A DNA stretch of 64,000 nucleotides from positions 62,001 to 126,000 of the forward strand of contig NZ_CP045488.1 in assembly GCF_009392895.1 (NCBI RefSeq). The letters are read 5' to 3'. Positions within the stretch are counted from its first letter, which is position 1. Every line of letters begins with the position of its first letter. Shown piece after piece: positions 34,551-44,132 of this stretch. Both the position numbers and the translations under genes were made by a program. The DNA comes from Natronorubrum aibiense. GTDB taxonomy: Archaea; Halobacteriota; Halobacteria; Halobacteriales; Natrialbaceae. The notes beneath the pieces were generated by a model. The model saw only the letters and a program-made list of their open reading frames with translations, did no database searches and was not told the DNA's origin.

Positions 34551-35975
34551 CTACCTCGAGTCGTCGATCGTCGACTCGACGACGGTGCGTGTCGCGTCGA
34601 CGAGGTCGTCGACGGTGTCGCTTTCGGCGTAGATTCGAACGTACGGCTCAGTTCCGCTGGGTCGGACGAGCACCCACGAGGCGTCGTTGAACTCGAGGCG
34701 GACCCCGTAGTCGGTGTCGACCGTCGCGTCGGGGAAGGCATCGGGGAGTGCCGTCTCGAGGGCGGCCATCGCGTCGGCCTTGGCGTCGTCGGGACAGTCG
34801 ACGCTGACCTTTCGGTAGGGGCGTTCACTAACGGGCGCTCGGAGGGCGTCCGTCCCGCCGGCGTCGGCGACGAGCGCGGCGACGACGGCGGCGCTCGTGA
34901 CGGCGTCGATCCAGCCACCGAAGGCGGTGTGGATGTGTTTCCACGGCTCGGCGGCGAAGACGACTTCGGTGTCGTCGTCGTGGCTCCGCTCTCGAGCGAT
35001 CCCCTCGTGGAGCGCACCGAGTCGAACGCGTTCGACGCGGCCGCCGGCGTCGCGGACCAGTTCGTCGATCCGGGCAGAGGCGTTAGGCGTGGTGACGACG
35101 ACAGGGTCGTCGACGTCGGCCGCCGCAGTGTAGTGGGCTGCGACCACCGCGAGGATCGTGTCTTCGTGGATGACTGCACCGTCGGAATCGAGCACGACGA
35201 GTCGATCGGCGTCGCCGTCGTGAGCGATGCCGAGATCAAACTTGTTTTCGGGCCCACCACTCGTCTGTTCCTCGCTTCCCTGCTCGAGAAACGCTGTAAA
35301 CGACGACAACGTCTCGGGCGTCGGCTTGCTCTCGCGGGCGACGAAGTGGCCATCGACGTTCGCGTTGACTGCGACGACGTCGGCACCGAGGCGGTCGAGG
35401 ACCTGTGGTGTCGCGACCGATCCCATTCCGTTGCCACAGTCGACGGCGACCGAGAGCCCGGCCAGTGGCGACGCCGACGGCTCCGCTGGGGAACCGCTGT
35501 CGAACTCCTCGCAAACGTACGAGACGACACTGTCGCGGTACTGCTCGAGGACGTCGAGTGATGAGGACTCGCCCCAGTCGTCCCACGATGCGAGTCCAGT
35601 CGTGCAGTCGTCGCCCTCGAGTCGGTCGTCGATAGCCTGCTCGGCGTCGCGGTCGTACTCGACGCCGTCCGTAAAGAGTTTGATCCCGTTGTCTTCGGGC
35701 GGGTTGTGGCTCGCAGTGACCATCACGCCCTGTCGTCCGCGCGAGGCGAACGCGAGCGCCGGTGTCGGCACCTGGCCGAGCCGACGGACGTCGGCACCCG
35801 CGCTCTCGAGGCCGGCCTCGAGGGCCGCAGCGAGCGCGGGGCCGGTTTCTCGGCCGTCGCGGCCGACGACGAACGTCTCACCGGGCTCCCCAGCGGCTTG
35901 GCCGACAGCGAGGGCCAGCGACGGGGTCACCTCCTCGACTGGACCACGGATCCCTGCAGTCCCGAATACGGTCAT
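34551..35975 (-). CDS. phosphohexomutase (phosphoglucosamine/phosphomannomutase family)
   Basis: A 474-residue alpha-D-phosphohexomutase. The active-site serine loop VMVTASHNPPEDNG is at about residues 99-112, the metal-binding loop DGDADRL at about 253, the sugar-binding GG(W) segment near 330 and the phosphate-binding VRPSGTEPYVRIY at about 434. Substrate choice among glucosamine, mannose and glucose phosphates cannot be read from this. A TATA-like GTATAAGT near 35998-36005 gives a nearly leaderless ATG 35975. Confidence 0.88.
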   Translation of the reverse strand: MTVFGTAGIRGPVEEVTPSLALAVGQAAGEPGETFVVGRDGRETGPALAAALEAGLESAGADVRRLGQVPTPALAFASRGRQGVMVTASHNPPEDNGIKLFTDGVEYDRDAEQAIDDRLEGDDCTTGLASWDDWGESSSLDVLEQYRDSVVSYVCEEFDSGSPAEPSASPLAGLSVAVDCGNGMGSVATPQVLDRLGADVVAVNANVDGHFVARESKPTPETLSSFTAFLEQGSEEQTSGGPENKFDLGIAHDGDADRLVVLDSDGAVIHEDTILAVVAAHYTAAADVDDPVVVTTPNASARIDELVRDAGGRVERVRLGALHEGIARERSHDDDTEVVFAAEPWKHIHTAFGGWIDAVTSAAVVAALVADAGGTDALRAPVSERPYRKVSVDCPDDAKADAMAALETALPDAFPDATVDTDYGVRLEFNDASWVLVRPSGTEPYVRIYAESDTVDDLVDATRTVVESTIDDSR

Positions 35976-36202
35976 ACGGGTCCGTTCCGCGAGGAACTAC
36001 TTATACTGTCGGAGAAAACCACTCTCAGGTCTATCCTACTCGATGGGGTCGACGTAGACACAGAATCTGGTGGCGCAACCGATCGGTCGCCGGCTGTCGG
36101 TCGCCGTAGCGCCCCATCGGTATCGGTCCGGGCGGGGATGCCGGACCGAAGGCTGCGTGGTGTCGAGCTGACTGCCGTCGCTCGAGCGGGATACGACGGT
36201 GA

Positions 36203-36838
36203 TTACTCCGTAGGGAGATCGTCGATCAGGACGACAGCTTCACCGTTGATGACGGTCGCGTCGTCGTCTTCGTTTCGGATGATCGTCTCGAGTCGGTACT
36301 GTCTGTTGCCGAGGTCTTCGACGACTTCGACGCGAGCGGAGACGCGGTCGCCGATCCCGACGGGGCCGCTGAACTCGAGATCCTGGGAGAGATAGATCGT
36401 CAGGCCGGGGAGTCGAGCCAGTGCGGCGCTGATCAGGCCGGAGACGAGCGTGCCGTGGACGATCCGTTCGCCGAACCGGGTGTCGCTTGCGAACGCCTCG
36501 TCGAGGTGAAGTCGGTTCGTGTCGCCGCTTACGTGTGCGAACGCACGAACGTCGTCTTCGCTGAGGACCTTCTCGAACGTGACAGTGTCGCCAACGCTGA
36601 TACTGTCGGTGTCGTCGACGGTCCGGTCGAACTGCCAGTCGAGACGGGAGTGGTCGATCGACGGTATCGACGGCGCGACGGTTTCGCTTTCCGAACCGTT
36701 CGAGAGGTTCGGCGCCAGCATCGCGGACATGGCCGCACGGTTTGCCGCGGTTGCACTCTGGAGGACGGTCTGTGTCATCGTCGCCCACGCGTCAGTCATC
36801 GCAGCGAAATTTCCTTTCGCAGTATTCTGGTGGGACAT
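36203..36838 (-). CDS. MaoC-like (R)-enoyl-CoA hydratase of the PHA cluster (PhaJ-like)
   Basis: A 211-residue protein. Its first 75 residues are a helical, phasin-like region (MTDAWATMTQTVLQSATAA). The rest is a MaoC hot-dog domain with FEKVLSEDDVRAFAHVSGDTNRLHLDE and FGERIVHGTLVSGLISAAL, which contain the catalytic Asp and His. It should hydrate crotonyl-type enoyl-CoA to (R)-3-hydroxyacyl-CoA for PHA synthase. It diverges from phaR across a 268-base region; GTCATAACC upstream acts as its TATA candidate. The N-terminal region may target it to granules (inference). Confidence 0.85.
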   Translation of the reverse strand: MSHQNTAKGNFAAMTDAWATMTQTVLQSATAANRAAMSAMLAPNLSNGSESETVAPSIPSIDHSRLDWQFDRTVDDTDSISVGDTVTFEKVLSEDDVRAFAHVSGDTNRLHLDEAFASDTRFGERIVHGTLVSGLISAALARLPGLTIYLSQDLEFSGPVGIGDRVSARVEVVEDLGNRQYRLETIIRNEDDDATVINGEAVVLIDDLPTE

Positions 36839-37032
36839 CTAGTCTGTCTGTAGGTGTGTGATGGTTATGACTTCTTTGGCTTACCCAAGCAGAAGTTACT
36901 CTAGATATTTGCTGGTAATTTAGTACTAGAACGGCTCTCAGCGCTGGTTTCGGCCAAAATTGATACGGATGGATCGGAACGTATCGATCGCACTGCGAAC
37001 CGAGCAGAAACTTTCAGTGGTGCTTGAACGCA

Positions 37033-37079
37033 GGTATTTCCATTAGATGGTATCAGATGGTATTTGACGGAAACACTTA
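37033..37079 (+). promoter_or_regulatory. phaR promoter with direct repeats
   Basis: AGATGGTAT occurs twice, at 37045-37053 and 37055-37063, exactly 10 bp apart. A third GGTATTT lies at 37033-37039. The TATA-like ACTTATGT follows at about 37074-37081 and ATG 37107 is leaderless. The repeats sit where an upstream regulator would act; the AbrB-like PhaR encoded next is the obvious candidate. Confidence 0.5.
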
Positions 37080-37106
37080 TGTTCCTCTGGGGAGTTGGTA
37101 CAGGTG

Positions 37107-37418
37107 ATGACGGACGACTCCGACCGAACGCCCTGGTTCCCGCCTGCAATGTTCACCGAACAGATGCAGGAGGCAGGCGAGCAGGTTGCCGAATCCCAGC
37201 AGGAGCTGTTGCGGAAGATGATGCAGGCAGGGAGTTCGAACCCGTTCGACACGGGATCGGCTCTCGGGCCGATGAACATGGGAACGGCAACGTTCAAAGC
37301 TCGCGTCCAGAGCGGCGGTCGGATCAGTATTCCCGGTCCAGAACGGGAAGCCCTCGACATCGAAGAGGGAGATATCGTCCAGACGATCGTCGTTCCCGTC
37401 AAACGCAACCGAGACTAA
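37107..37418 (+). CDS. phaR: AbrB/SpoVT-type regulator PhaR of PHA granules
   Basis: A 103-residue protein. Its N-terminal half is helical (MFTEQMQEAGEQVAESQQEL) and may bind granules. Residues about 60-100 form an AbrB-like domain (FKARVQSGGRISIPGPEREA, DIEEGDIVQTIVV). In Haloferax mediterranei a protein of this type represses phaRP and coats granules (established knowledge). ATG 37107 is preferred over GTG 37095 because it fits the TATA spacing. The phaP start follows five bases after its stop. Confidence 0.88.
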   Translation: MTDDSDRTPWFPPAMFTEQMQEAGEQVAESQQELLRKMMQAGSSNPFDTGSALGPMNMGTATFKARVQSGGRISIPGPEREALDIEEGDIVQTIVVPVKRNRD

Positions 37419-37422
37419 TACC

Positions 37423-37908
37423 ATGACCCAGAACCCATTCACCGCCGTCTTCGACGCCCAGCGCACCGCAGTCGAACAGTCCCAGAACTTCACCCACGAC
37501 GCCCTCGAGGCCCAGAAGGCGTCGATCAGCGCCTTCGGCGACGCGATGGAGTCCTCGAGTTCGCTCTTCGAGTCCAACGCCGAGATGACCAAAGGCGCCG
37601 TCCACGCCTACTTCGACGCCCTCGAAGCCTCGATGCCCGAGGACGCCGCCGACCTCGACGAGATGCGCGAACTCGTCGACGACGGCTTCGACTCCGCGAC
37701 CGAAGCCCAGACCCAGTCGATCGAAGCCGTCCTCGAGGCGCTCGATGAATCCGAAGCTGCCTACGACGAATTCGCAGCCAGCTACTCCGAGATGGTCGAC
37801 AGCTCGTTCGACGCCTTCCTCGAGGCCCACGGCCAGATGGAAGAGAACGTTACTGCTGTCGCCGAGAACGTCGAAGAGGCCACCGAAGAGTTCGACGTCT
37901 CCGCATAG
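37423..37908 (+). CDS. phaP: haloarchaeal phasin PhaP
   Basis: A 161-residue, almost entirely helical and acidic protein with heptad-like hydrophobic spacing (AQRTAVEQSQNFTHDALEAQ; LEALDESEAAYDEFAASYSE). Phasins coat polyhydroxyalkanoate granules and control their size. It follows phaR in the same operon and precedes phaE by 45 bases, matching the known haloarchaeal phaRP-phaEC order. Confidence 0.88.
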   Translation: MTQNPFTAVFDAQRTAVEQSQNFTHDALEAQKASISAFGDAMESSSSLFESNAEMTKGAVHAYFDALEASMPEDAADLDEMRELVDDGFDSATEAQTQSIEAVLEALDESEAAYDEFAASYSEMVDSSFDAFLEAHGQMEENVTAVAENVEEATEEFDVSA

Positions 37909-37953
37909 AGCGTCGACTAGGCCGTAGCCTTTTGACAGTCGATCCCCAATTTT

Positions 37954-38508
37954 ATGCCAATGACAGATTCACAGCCCCAGATGCAAAACTGGAACGCGTT
38001 TGTCGAACAGTGGAATGAACAGTTTCTCGACGCACTCGAGGAGAACATGGAAGCCCAAGCGGAGTTCGTCGAGAGCTGGTCTGAGACCGTCGGTGAAGTC
38101 AGCGACGACAACGAGATCTCCGACGGCGTCGAGGGCTATGCTCGCGCCTACGAGACGTGGATGAACGCCTCACAGCAGATGGTCGAGCGAATGAACGACA
38201 CGCTCGAAGGCGAAGACGTCGACGTCGCGGAGTTCCGTGATATCTGGCTGAACACGGCCAACGAGGCGTTCAAAGACGTCATGTCGACGACTGCTTTCGC
38301 CAAGATGACCGGCGAGACCGTCGGCGACGTGCTCGAACTCCAACAGCAGGCCGACGAGACGTCTCAGGAAACCCTGCGGTCGCTCGGCTTTGCAACCGAG
38401 GAGGGTGTCGTTGAGGTCGGCGACCGCCTCGTCGAACTCGAGCGCCGGCAACACGCCGTCGAGAAGAAACTCGATCGTGTGCTCGAGCATCTGGACGACG
38501 AACAATGA
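37954..38508 (+). CDS. phaE: PHA synthase subunit PhaE (class III)
   Basis: A 184-residue helical protein required with PhaC for polyhydroxyalkanoate polymerisation. It has the motif [20 protein letters not shown] (about 90-109) and a coiled-coil C terminus ([20 protein letters not shown]). Its stop overlaps the phaC ATG by four bases, so the two subunits are translationally coupled. Length is typical of haloarchaeal PhaE and much shorter than bacterial class III PhaE. Confidence 0.9.
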   Translation: MPMTDSQPQMQNWNAFVEQWNEQFLDALEENMEAQAEFVESWSETVGEVSDDNEISDGVEGYARAYETWMNASQQMVERMNDTLEGEDVDVAEFRDIWLNTANEAFKDVMSTTAFAKMTGETVGDVLELQQQADETSQETLRSLGFATEEGVVEVGDRLVELERRQHAVEKKLDRVLEHLDDEQ

Positions 38509-39962
38509 AAAACCCGTACGCAACCGTCTTGGATCTGCAACGGGAGGCCTGGGAGGCGACAGCCGATCTGGCCGAGAAGAGTCAGGTCGCGCCCGACCGA
38601 ACCGAGACGCTCGAGAACGTCGAGGTCGGCCAGACGCCCAGCGAGGTCGTCTACGAGGAGAACAAACTGAAGCTCCTCCACTACGAGCCGATGACGGAGG
38701 AGCAACACGACATTCCGATCCTCATCGTCTACGCGCTGATCAACAAGCCGTACATCCTCGATCTGCAGCCCGATCGCTCGGTCGTTCAGACGCTGCTCGA
38801 GGCCGGCTTCGACGTCTACCTCATCGACTGGGGCGAGCCATCGAAGCTCGATCGAAAGCTGTCGCTCGACGACTACGTCAACCGCTACATCGACAACTGT
38901 GTTGACGTCGTAAGCGAGCGGTCCGGACAGGATGCGATCAACATCCTTGGCTACTGTATGGGCGGCACCATGTCGGCCATGTATGCGTCGTTACACCCCG
39001 AGAAGGTCCAGAACCTGGCTTTGATGGCCGCTGGACTCTGCTTTGCCGGCGACGGTGGGGTGCTCGAACTCTGGGGCGACGACGACTTCTATGACCCGGA
39101 GACGGTCACGGACACCTTCGACAACGTCCCGGCTGAGTTCTTAGACGTCGGGTTCGCGCTGATGGACCCCGTTGCGAACAACGTGACAAAGTATGTCCGG
39201 TTCTACGACAACATGGAAGACGAGGACTTCGTCGAGAACTTCGCCCGCATGGAGCGGTGGCTCGACGAGGGAATCGACGTCGCCGGCGTCGCCTACGAGG
39301 AGTTCATCCGCGACATCTACCAGGAAAACAAGCTGATCAACAACGAACTCTATCTGGACGGCAAACACGTCGACCTCGAGAACATCGACATGCCGTTGCT
39401 CCAGATCGTCGCGGAGTACGACCACCTCATCCCGCCGGAGGCCTCCAAGCCGTTCAACGAGTTCGTCTCGTCGGACGATACCGAGATCCTCGAGTTCGCG
39501 ACGGGTCATATCGGGATGTCCGTCTCCTCGCGCAGCCACGACGAACTCTGGCCGGACGTCTGTGAGTGGTTCGAAGCGCGCTCGAACGGGACCGAGGCCG
39601 AAGCCGCCGCCGAGATTACGGCTGAAACAGGCCCACAGACGGATACAACGGTCGCTGCTGACGCCGGCGACCAATCCAGTCTCGAGGACGTCACCGACGG
39701 TGGGACGGGACTCGAATCCGAACACGGGGACGATGAGGTGGTTGGCGAAGTGGAAGACGACCAGCCCACGGAAACTGACGCAGACGCGGACGACCTCACC
39801 GACCTCACCGGTGTTGGACAAGCGTACGCGGACAGTTTGGCTGACGCTGGCGTCGAGACGTTTGCCCAACTCGCTGCGGCCGACGTCGCGGAACTCGCCA
39901 CCGAGACGGGAATCTCACCGAGCCGAATCGAAGACTGGATCGAACAGGCCCAGAACCGCTGA
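38505..39962 (+). CDS. phaC: PHA synthase subunit PhaC (class III) with HhH-type C-terminal domain
   Basis: A 485-residue alpha/beta hydrolase that polymerises (R)-3-hydroxyacyl-CoA. The lipase-like box GYCMGGT (about residue 148) holds the nucleophilic Cys; the catalytic Asp lies in [12 protein letters not shown] (about 307) and the His in GHIGMS (about 333). After residue 360 come about 70 acidic linker residues, then a helix-hairpin-helix-like module ([20 protein letters not shown] ... [14 protein letters not shown]) that bacterial PhaC lacks. Confidence 0.94.
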   Translation: MKNPYATVLDLQREAWEATADLAEKSQVAPDRTETLENVEVGQTPSEVVYEENKLKLLHYEPMTEEQHDIPILIVYALINKPYILDLQPDRSVVQTLLEAGFDVYLIDWGEPSKLDRKLSLDDYVNRYIDNCVDVVSERSGQDAINILGYCMGGTMSAMYASLHPEKVQNLALMAAGLCFAGDGGVLELWGDDDFYDPETVTDTFDNVPAEFLDVGFALMDPVANNVTKYVRFYDNMEDEDFVENFARMERWLDEGIDVAGVAYEEFIRDIYQENKLINNELYLDGKHVDLENIDMPLLQIVAEYDHLIPPEASKPFNEFVSSDDTEILEFATGHIGMSVSSRSHDELWPDVCEWFEARSNGTEAEAAAEITAETGPQTDTTVAADAGDQSSLEDVTDGGTGLESEHGDDEVVGEVEDDQPTETDADADDLTDLTGVGQAYADSLADAGVETFAQLAAADVAELATETGISPSRIEDWIEQAQNR

Positions 39963-40134
39963 CGCCGTCGCCGGACTAGCCCACGGCTCGTTTTCACTCG
40001 GTTGTCGCCGTGTCTTCTGTCAGTGCTGCCCAGCAACGATCTCTACCAGTGACACCTCTCGTGAAACCGAATCGGTTCGGTTCCAATATCTAACAGGTTG
40101 TTATTTACCATCGGAGCTACAATAGGTATGCATC

Positions 40135-40878
40135 ATGTCGATGGAAGGACGCACCTGCGTTATCACGGGCTCGGCACGCGGTATCGGGCGGGGAATCGCA
40201 CAGCACCTCGGTGAAAAAGGTGCAAACGTCGTGATCAACTACCGATCGTCGGAAGGCGATGCACACGAGGCCGTCGAGGCGATCGAATCGGCCGGCGGCG
40301 AGGCGATCACGGCGCGTGCAGACGTCTCCGATCGTGCCGAGGTCGAACACATGCTCGAGGTCTGTCATGAGGCGTTCGGGCCGGCGGACGTGCTGGTCAA
40401 CAACGCCGGAATCACGGCCGACGAACAGTTCACCGATATGAGCCGCGAGGAGTGGGACCGAGTCATGGACGTCAACCTCGGCGGGATGTTCAACTGCACG
40501 CAAGTATTCTTCGACGACATCTGGAACGCCGACGAGGGTCGGTTGATCAACATCTCGAGTGTTGTCGGGAAACAGGGCAACTTCGGGCAGGCCAACTACG
40601 CGACCGCCAAGAGTGGGATGTTCGGCTTCACCCGGACGATCGCCCTCGAACTCGCCAAAGGCGGGTCGACGGCAAACTGCGTCGCACCCGGTTTCACCGC
40701 GACCGACATGCTCGAGAGCGTCCCGGATGCGGTCTTAGAGCGGATCATCTCGGGGATCCCCCTCGAGCGACTCGCGGAGGTCGAAGACATCGCTGCCGTT
40801 GTTCGCTTCCTCGCCAGCGAGGAGTCGTCCTACGTCACGGGTGAAGTGATCGACGTTAACGGCGGAATGGACCTGTAA
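40135..40878 (+). CDS. phaB: short-chain dehydrogenase, acetoacetyl-CoA reductase-like (PhaB)
   Basis: A 247-residue SDR enzyme that most likely reduces acetoacetyl-CoA to (R)-3-hydroxybutyryl-CoA. The cofactor loop GSARGIGRGIA is at residues 11-21, NNAG near 88, catalytic Ser in NISSVVGKQG and YxxxK in YATAKSGMFG (about 153-157). It ends with the reductase hallmark GEVIDVNGGMDL. The TATA-like TTATTTA at about 40099 gives a leaderless ATG 40135, so it is a separate unit after phaC. FabG-like ACP reduction is the alternative, unlikely in archaea. Confidence 0.88.
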   Translation: MSMEGRTCVITGSARGIGRGIAQHLGEKGANVVINYRSSEGDAHEAVEAIESAGGEAITARADVSDRAEVEHMLEVCHEAFGPADVLVNNAGITADEQFTDMSREEWDRVMDVNLGGMFNCTQVFFDDIWNADEGRLINISSVVGKQGNFGQANYATAKSGMFGFTRTIALELAKGGSTANCVAPGFTATDMLESVPDAVLERIISGIPLERLAEVEDIAAVVRFLASEESSYVTGEVIDVNGGMDL

Positions 40879-41046
40879 GTCCGGAAGCTTCGCGTGCCCG
40901 ACACCCCCTGAGAGCCCCCGTCGATCTCGAGGTCGCGTCCCGAGCGTGACGTCGCGGACACCCTCTCTTTTTGAAACTCGGTTCGTCTCGAGCGCCCGCA
41001 GTTGCCACCAATGCGTCTGCAAGCCATTGCCTCCGTCGACCCCCAG

Positions 41047-41544
41047 TTAGGATCGCTGTTTCTCCTTCGTGAGCACCCGCACGTTCTCGATACCCGTGTC
41101 GGGATACTGACCGTCGTCGTCTTTTTCGACGGCTTTGACCATATCCCAGACGACGTTGAGTCCGGTCGTCACGCCCTCGAGGGCTTCCATCTCACAGCCC
41201 GTTTTCCCGGTCGTCTCGACTGTGACCTCGAGTTCGATCCGGTCGTCGGCGAGCGAGAACTCGGTGTCGACGTTGGTGATCGGGATCTGGTGACACATCG
41301 GAATCGTCTCCCAGGTGTGTTTGACGGCCTGAATCGCACCGACGCGGGCCGTCGCGAGGACGTCACCCTTGCCGACGCCATCATCGCGAATTGCGTCGAT
41401 CGTCGACGACTGCAGTTGGATTTCACCAGCCGCGACCGCGCGGCGCTTGCTGTCTGGTTTGTCGCCCACGTCGACCATCTGGACGTCGCCCTCGTCAGTA
41501 GTGTGGGTCAGTTCGTCAGCTCGGCCTTCGGATTCGTCAGACAT
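41047..41544 (-). CDS. moaC: cyclic pyranopterin monophosphate synthase MoaC
   Basis: A 165-residue enzyme of molybdenum-cofactor synthesis. The conserved segments VQMVDVGDKPDSKRRAVAAG, the substrate-binding PMCHQIPIT (about 85-93) and EMEALEGVTTGLNVVWDMVK with the catalytic Lys are present. ATG 41544 overlaps the Nnr stop by eight bases; GTG 41553 is an alternative three codons upstream. Co-transcription with Nnr is likely though the two pathways are unrelated. Confidence 0.94.
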   Translation of the reverse strand: MSDESEGRADELTHTTDEGDVQMVDVGDKPDSKRRAVAAGEIQLQSSTIDAIRDDGVGKGDVLATARVGAIQAVKHTWETIPMCHQIPITNVDTEFSLADDRIELEVTVETTGKTGCEMEALEGVTTGLNVVWDMVKAVEKDDDGQYPDTGIENVRVLTKEKQRS

Positions 41545-42964
41545 CGTGCTCACCCCACAGGACTGGCGGCAGTTCCGTAAGTAACTCGGACGCGAGCAGG
41601 CCGTTGCCGTCTCGCTCGGCGAGTTGTTCGCCCGCGAGGCCGTTGACCTGTGCGGCCGCCGCCGCAGCCGTGAGTGGCTCAGCGAGATCTAGCAGCGCCG
41701 CGACGACGCCGGCCAGCGTGTCGCCGGTACCGCCGACCGCCATGCCAGCCGTCCCGGAACGGCTGATTCGCGTTCGGTCGCCGTCAGTCACGACGTCGTC
41801 GACACCTTTCGCGAGCACGACGTGACCGAGGTCCGCTGCGAAGGCCTCGATTTCAGCGGCGGCCCCCGATAGCGAGTCCACGTCCGGCCCGCCCATCCGC
41901 GCGAGTTCGCGGCGATTCGGCGTACAGATCAGCGTCGCGTCGGTCTCGAGTCCGGGCACGACCTCGAGAGCGTCCGCGTCGACGACCGCCGGGCCGGTGT
42001 AGGACTCGAGGAACTGGCGGGCCGCCTCGAGTGTTTCGTCGGCGGTGCCCAATCCCGGCCCGAGCACGACGACGTCGTCGTAGCGTTCTGCAGTGTCGAC
42101 GAGGTCGTCGACCTGTGCAGGCGTGAGCACCTCGCTGTCGTAGGGCTGGACGATGAGGTCCTCGCTGTAACCCTGAATCTCGCCGGCAACGGAGTCGGGT
42201 GCGGCGACGAACGACAACTCCATTCCGGTCCGGAGCGCAGCCTGGGCGGCGAGTGCCGGTGCACCGGTGTAGGGTCCGCCGCCGACGACGAACGCACGAC
42301 CGCTTCGGTCGGAGGGTCGTGCGCGGGCGACGTCGCCCGGCCCGACGAACCGTTCGGCGGCAGCTGGAATGCCGATATCAGCGACAGTGGTTTGGGCCTC
42401 GAGTGCCTCGAGTCCCGGTTTCGTGTCGTGGAAGGTGACGACGTGGTCGGCCGTGACGCCGTTGGTAGCGTGATCGCCGTCGTCAGCGTCGAACCCCGAG
42501 GGGACGTCGACCGCGACGACCGTCGCGTCGGCGGCATTGATCTCCTCGGCTGCGGTGGCGGCCGGTTCCCGAAGGTCACCGCTGATTCCCGTCCCGAGCA
42601 TCGCGTCGACGATCACGTCCGCGCCGGGCAACTCGAACGCACTCGAGTCGGTCACCTCGCAAACGTCGTAATCGGCGTGCTCGAGAGCAGCCCAGTTCTC
42701 GCGAGCGATTTGGGTGCCAATAGTCTCGGCCCGGCCGAGCAGGAGCGTGGTGACGTCGTATTCGTCCAGAAAGCGGGCAGCGACGAACGCATCCCCGCCG
42801 TTGTTGCCCCGGCCGGCGACGATCACGACGCTCGAGCCCGGATCGGCCACATCGCGAACCGTTCGGGCAACGGCGTTACCGCTCGACTCCATCAACTGTT
42901 TCCGTGGCACACCCAGTGCGGCTGCGTTCTCGTCGACGGCAGCCATCCGCTCGCCTGTAATCAT
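41537..42964 (-). CDS. nnr: bifunctional NAD(P)H-hydrate epimerase/ADP-dependent dehydratase
   Basis: A 475-residue repair enzyme that restores hydrated NAD(P)H. The N-terminal epimerase (YjeF_N) domain shows VIVAGRGNNGGDAFVAAR and VDAMLGTGISGDLR. The C-terminal ribokinase-like dehydratase has GGGPYTGAPALAAQAAL, VLGPGLGTAD and the catalytic VGGTGDTLAGVVAALL. ATG 42964 (MITGERMAAVDENAA) is chosen over the long in-frame extension because a TATA-like CTTAACG sits about 27 bases upstream. Confidence 0.94.
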   Translation of the reverse strand: MITGERMAAVDENAAALGVPRKQLMESSGNAVARTVRDVADPGSSVVIVAGRGNNGGDAFVAARFLDEYDVTTLLLGRAETIGTQIARENWAALEHADYDVCEVTDSSAFELPGADVIVDAMLGTGISGDLREPAATAAEEINAADATVVAVDVPSGFDADDGDHATNGVTADHVVTFHDTKPGLEALEAQTTVADIGIPAAAERFVGPGDVARARPSDRSGRAFVVGGGPYTGAPALAAQAALRTGMELSFVAAPDSVAGEIQGYSEDLIVQPYDSEVLTPAQVDDLVDTAERYDDVVVLGPGLGTADETLEAARQFLESYTGPAVVDADALEVVPGLETDATLICTPNRRELARMGGPDVDSLSGAAAEIEAFAADLGHVVLAKGVDDVVTDGDRTRISRSGTAGMAVGGTGDTLAGVVAALLDLAEPLTAAAAAAQVNGLAGEQLAERDGNGLLASELLTELPPVLWGEHDV

Positions 42965-43129
42965 ATCCGGTGGGTTTGCCCGCGGTCGCGTTAAGCGTGT
43001 GGGAGTGTGACCTCCGTCTCGACGGGAGTGTGGCCTACTTCTCGAGATAACTGACAGACGGACCGAGTCGGTCCGCAGACATCGGATCGTGAATCGTAAA
43101 ATAAGTAGGCTAACAAGATCGTTTGTCCT

Positions 43130-43486
43130 ATGGTCTCCCGCGAAAACCGCGTCCTCATCGGCTCGCTTCTGGCCGTCTGGCTCGCCGTGATCGGCATCGG
43201 GCTTACGGGCATCGGTGCACAAAGTGCCGTGGTGACGTTCGTCGTTTTAGCTGGAATCGGGATCATCGCCCCACAGCTCTATTTGGCCGTGACCGACGCC
43301 GACGTCTCTCCCGAACGGCGCGTTCGAATCGCTGTCATGCTCGCGATCGTGATCGCCATGCTCGGCTTCGGCAGGGTCGAGCCACTCGAGCGAGGTGTCA
43401 TCGGCGCACTCGTCGCGGCGCTGTTCGTCGCGCTCGTCGCCTTCGAATTCGCCAGCGGCTACCGAGAGACTGCTGGAAAGCAGTAG
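43130..43486 (+). CDS. four-helix membrane protein, function unknown
   Basis: A 118-residue protein with four predicted membrane helices (about residues 8-28, 33-53, 66-82, 88-108). The loop SPERRVRIAV is basic and the C terminus is cytoplasmic-like. The A/T-rich GTAAAATAAG at about 43097-43106 gives a leaderless ATG 43130. It diverges from nnr; a short hairpin CGGACC/GGTCCG lies at 43059-43075 between them. No family recognised. Confidence 0.65.
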   Translation: MVSRENRVLIGSLLAVWLAVIGIGLTGIGAQSAVVTFVVLAGIGIIAPQLYLAVTDADVSPERRVRIAVMLAIVIAMLGFGRVEPLERGVIGALVAALFVALVAFEFASGYRETAGKQ

Positions 43487-43543
43487 TCATCCTCCGTCTT
43501 TCGTAACCGATAGCGTCTCGCCCCTCGAGCACCATCGTACCGT

Positions 43544-44041
43544 GTGAACGTCTTCTGGCTCGACGAGGACCCGCGCCTTGCCGCGCGGTATCACTGCGAT
43601 CAGCACGTAAACAAGCTGCTGCTCGAGGCCGCACAGGTGCTCTGTACGGCAGCCCGCGAGAACGGGTACAAGGCAGCGTTCCTCTACGAATCGACCCACG
43701 TCGGCCACCCGGTCACGAAGTGGGCCACGGAGTCACGAGCCAACTGGCTGCGGTTGCGCGACCACGCTGGGGCGCTCAACGCGGAGTTCGCCGAGCGCTA
43801 CGAGAAGGACGACGACCACGCCAGTTGGCAGGTGATCGAGCGCATCGACCCCGACGAGATCACGTTTCCGACCACGGAGCCGACGCCGCGGCCACAGGCG
43901 ATGCCCGACGAGTACAAACGACCGGACGACCCCGTCGGCGCGTATCGGGCCTACTACGCCGGTGAGAAGGCCGAGTGGGCCGAGTGGAAGTACACTGACG
44001 AACCAGCGTGGCTCGAGGACTCCCTGCTGGATCAGGTGTAA
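43544..44041 (+). CDS. conserved protein, possibly distantly related to pyrimidine-dimer glycosylases
   Basis: A 165-residue protein with strongly patterned motifs: RYHCDQHVNKLLLEAAQVLC, GHPVTKWATESRANWLRLRD and a C-terminal region rich in Pro, Asp and aromatic residues (AYRAYYAGEKAEWAEWKY). The early H-x-D-Q-H-V cluster recalls the ADQH of T4 endonuclease V-type proteins, but the similarity is slight and I would not assign that function. It starts at GTG 43544. The family appears in both archaea and phages as far as I recall. Confidence 0.65.
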   Translation: MNVFWLDEDPRLAARYHCDQHVNKLLLEAAQVLCTAARENGYKAAFLYESTHVGHPVTKWATESRANWLRLRDHAGALNAEFAERYEKDDDHASWQVIERIDPDEITFPTTEPTPRPQAMPDEYKRPDDPVGAYRAYYAGEKAEWAEWKYTDEPAWLEDSLLDQV

Positions 44042-44132
44042 ACACAGCGGCTCGTTCTGGACCACCGACGATTCCAGTTACTGTCGGATACAGCACATTT
44101 ATCTGGCGTAGCAACGTCACTGTTCATCACCG

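Noticed and set aside
43059-43075. 6-bp hairpin CGGACC/GGTCCG between nnr and the membrane protein
   Set aside because: Lies between divergent promoters, short, and without a T-tract, so not reported as a terminator or regulator.
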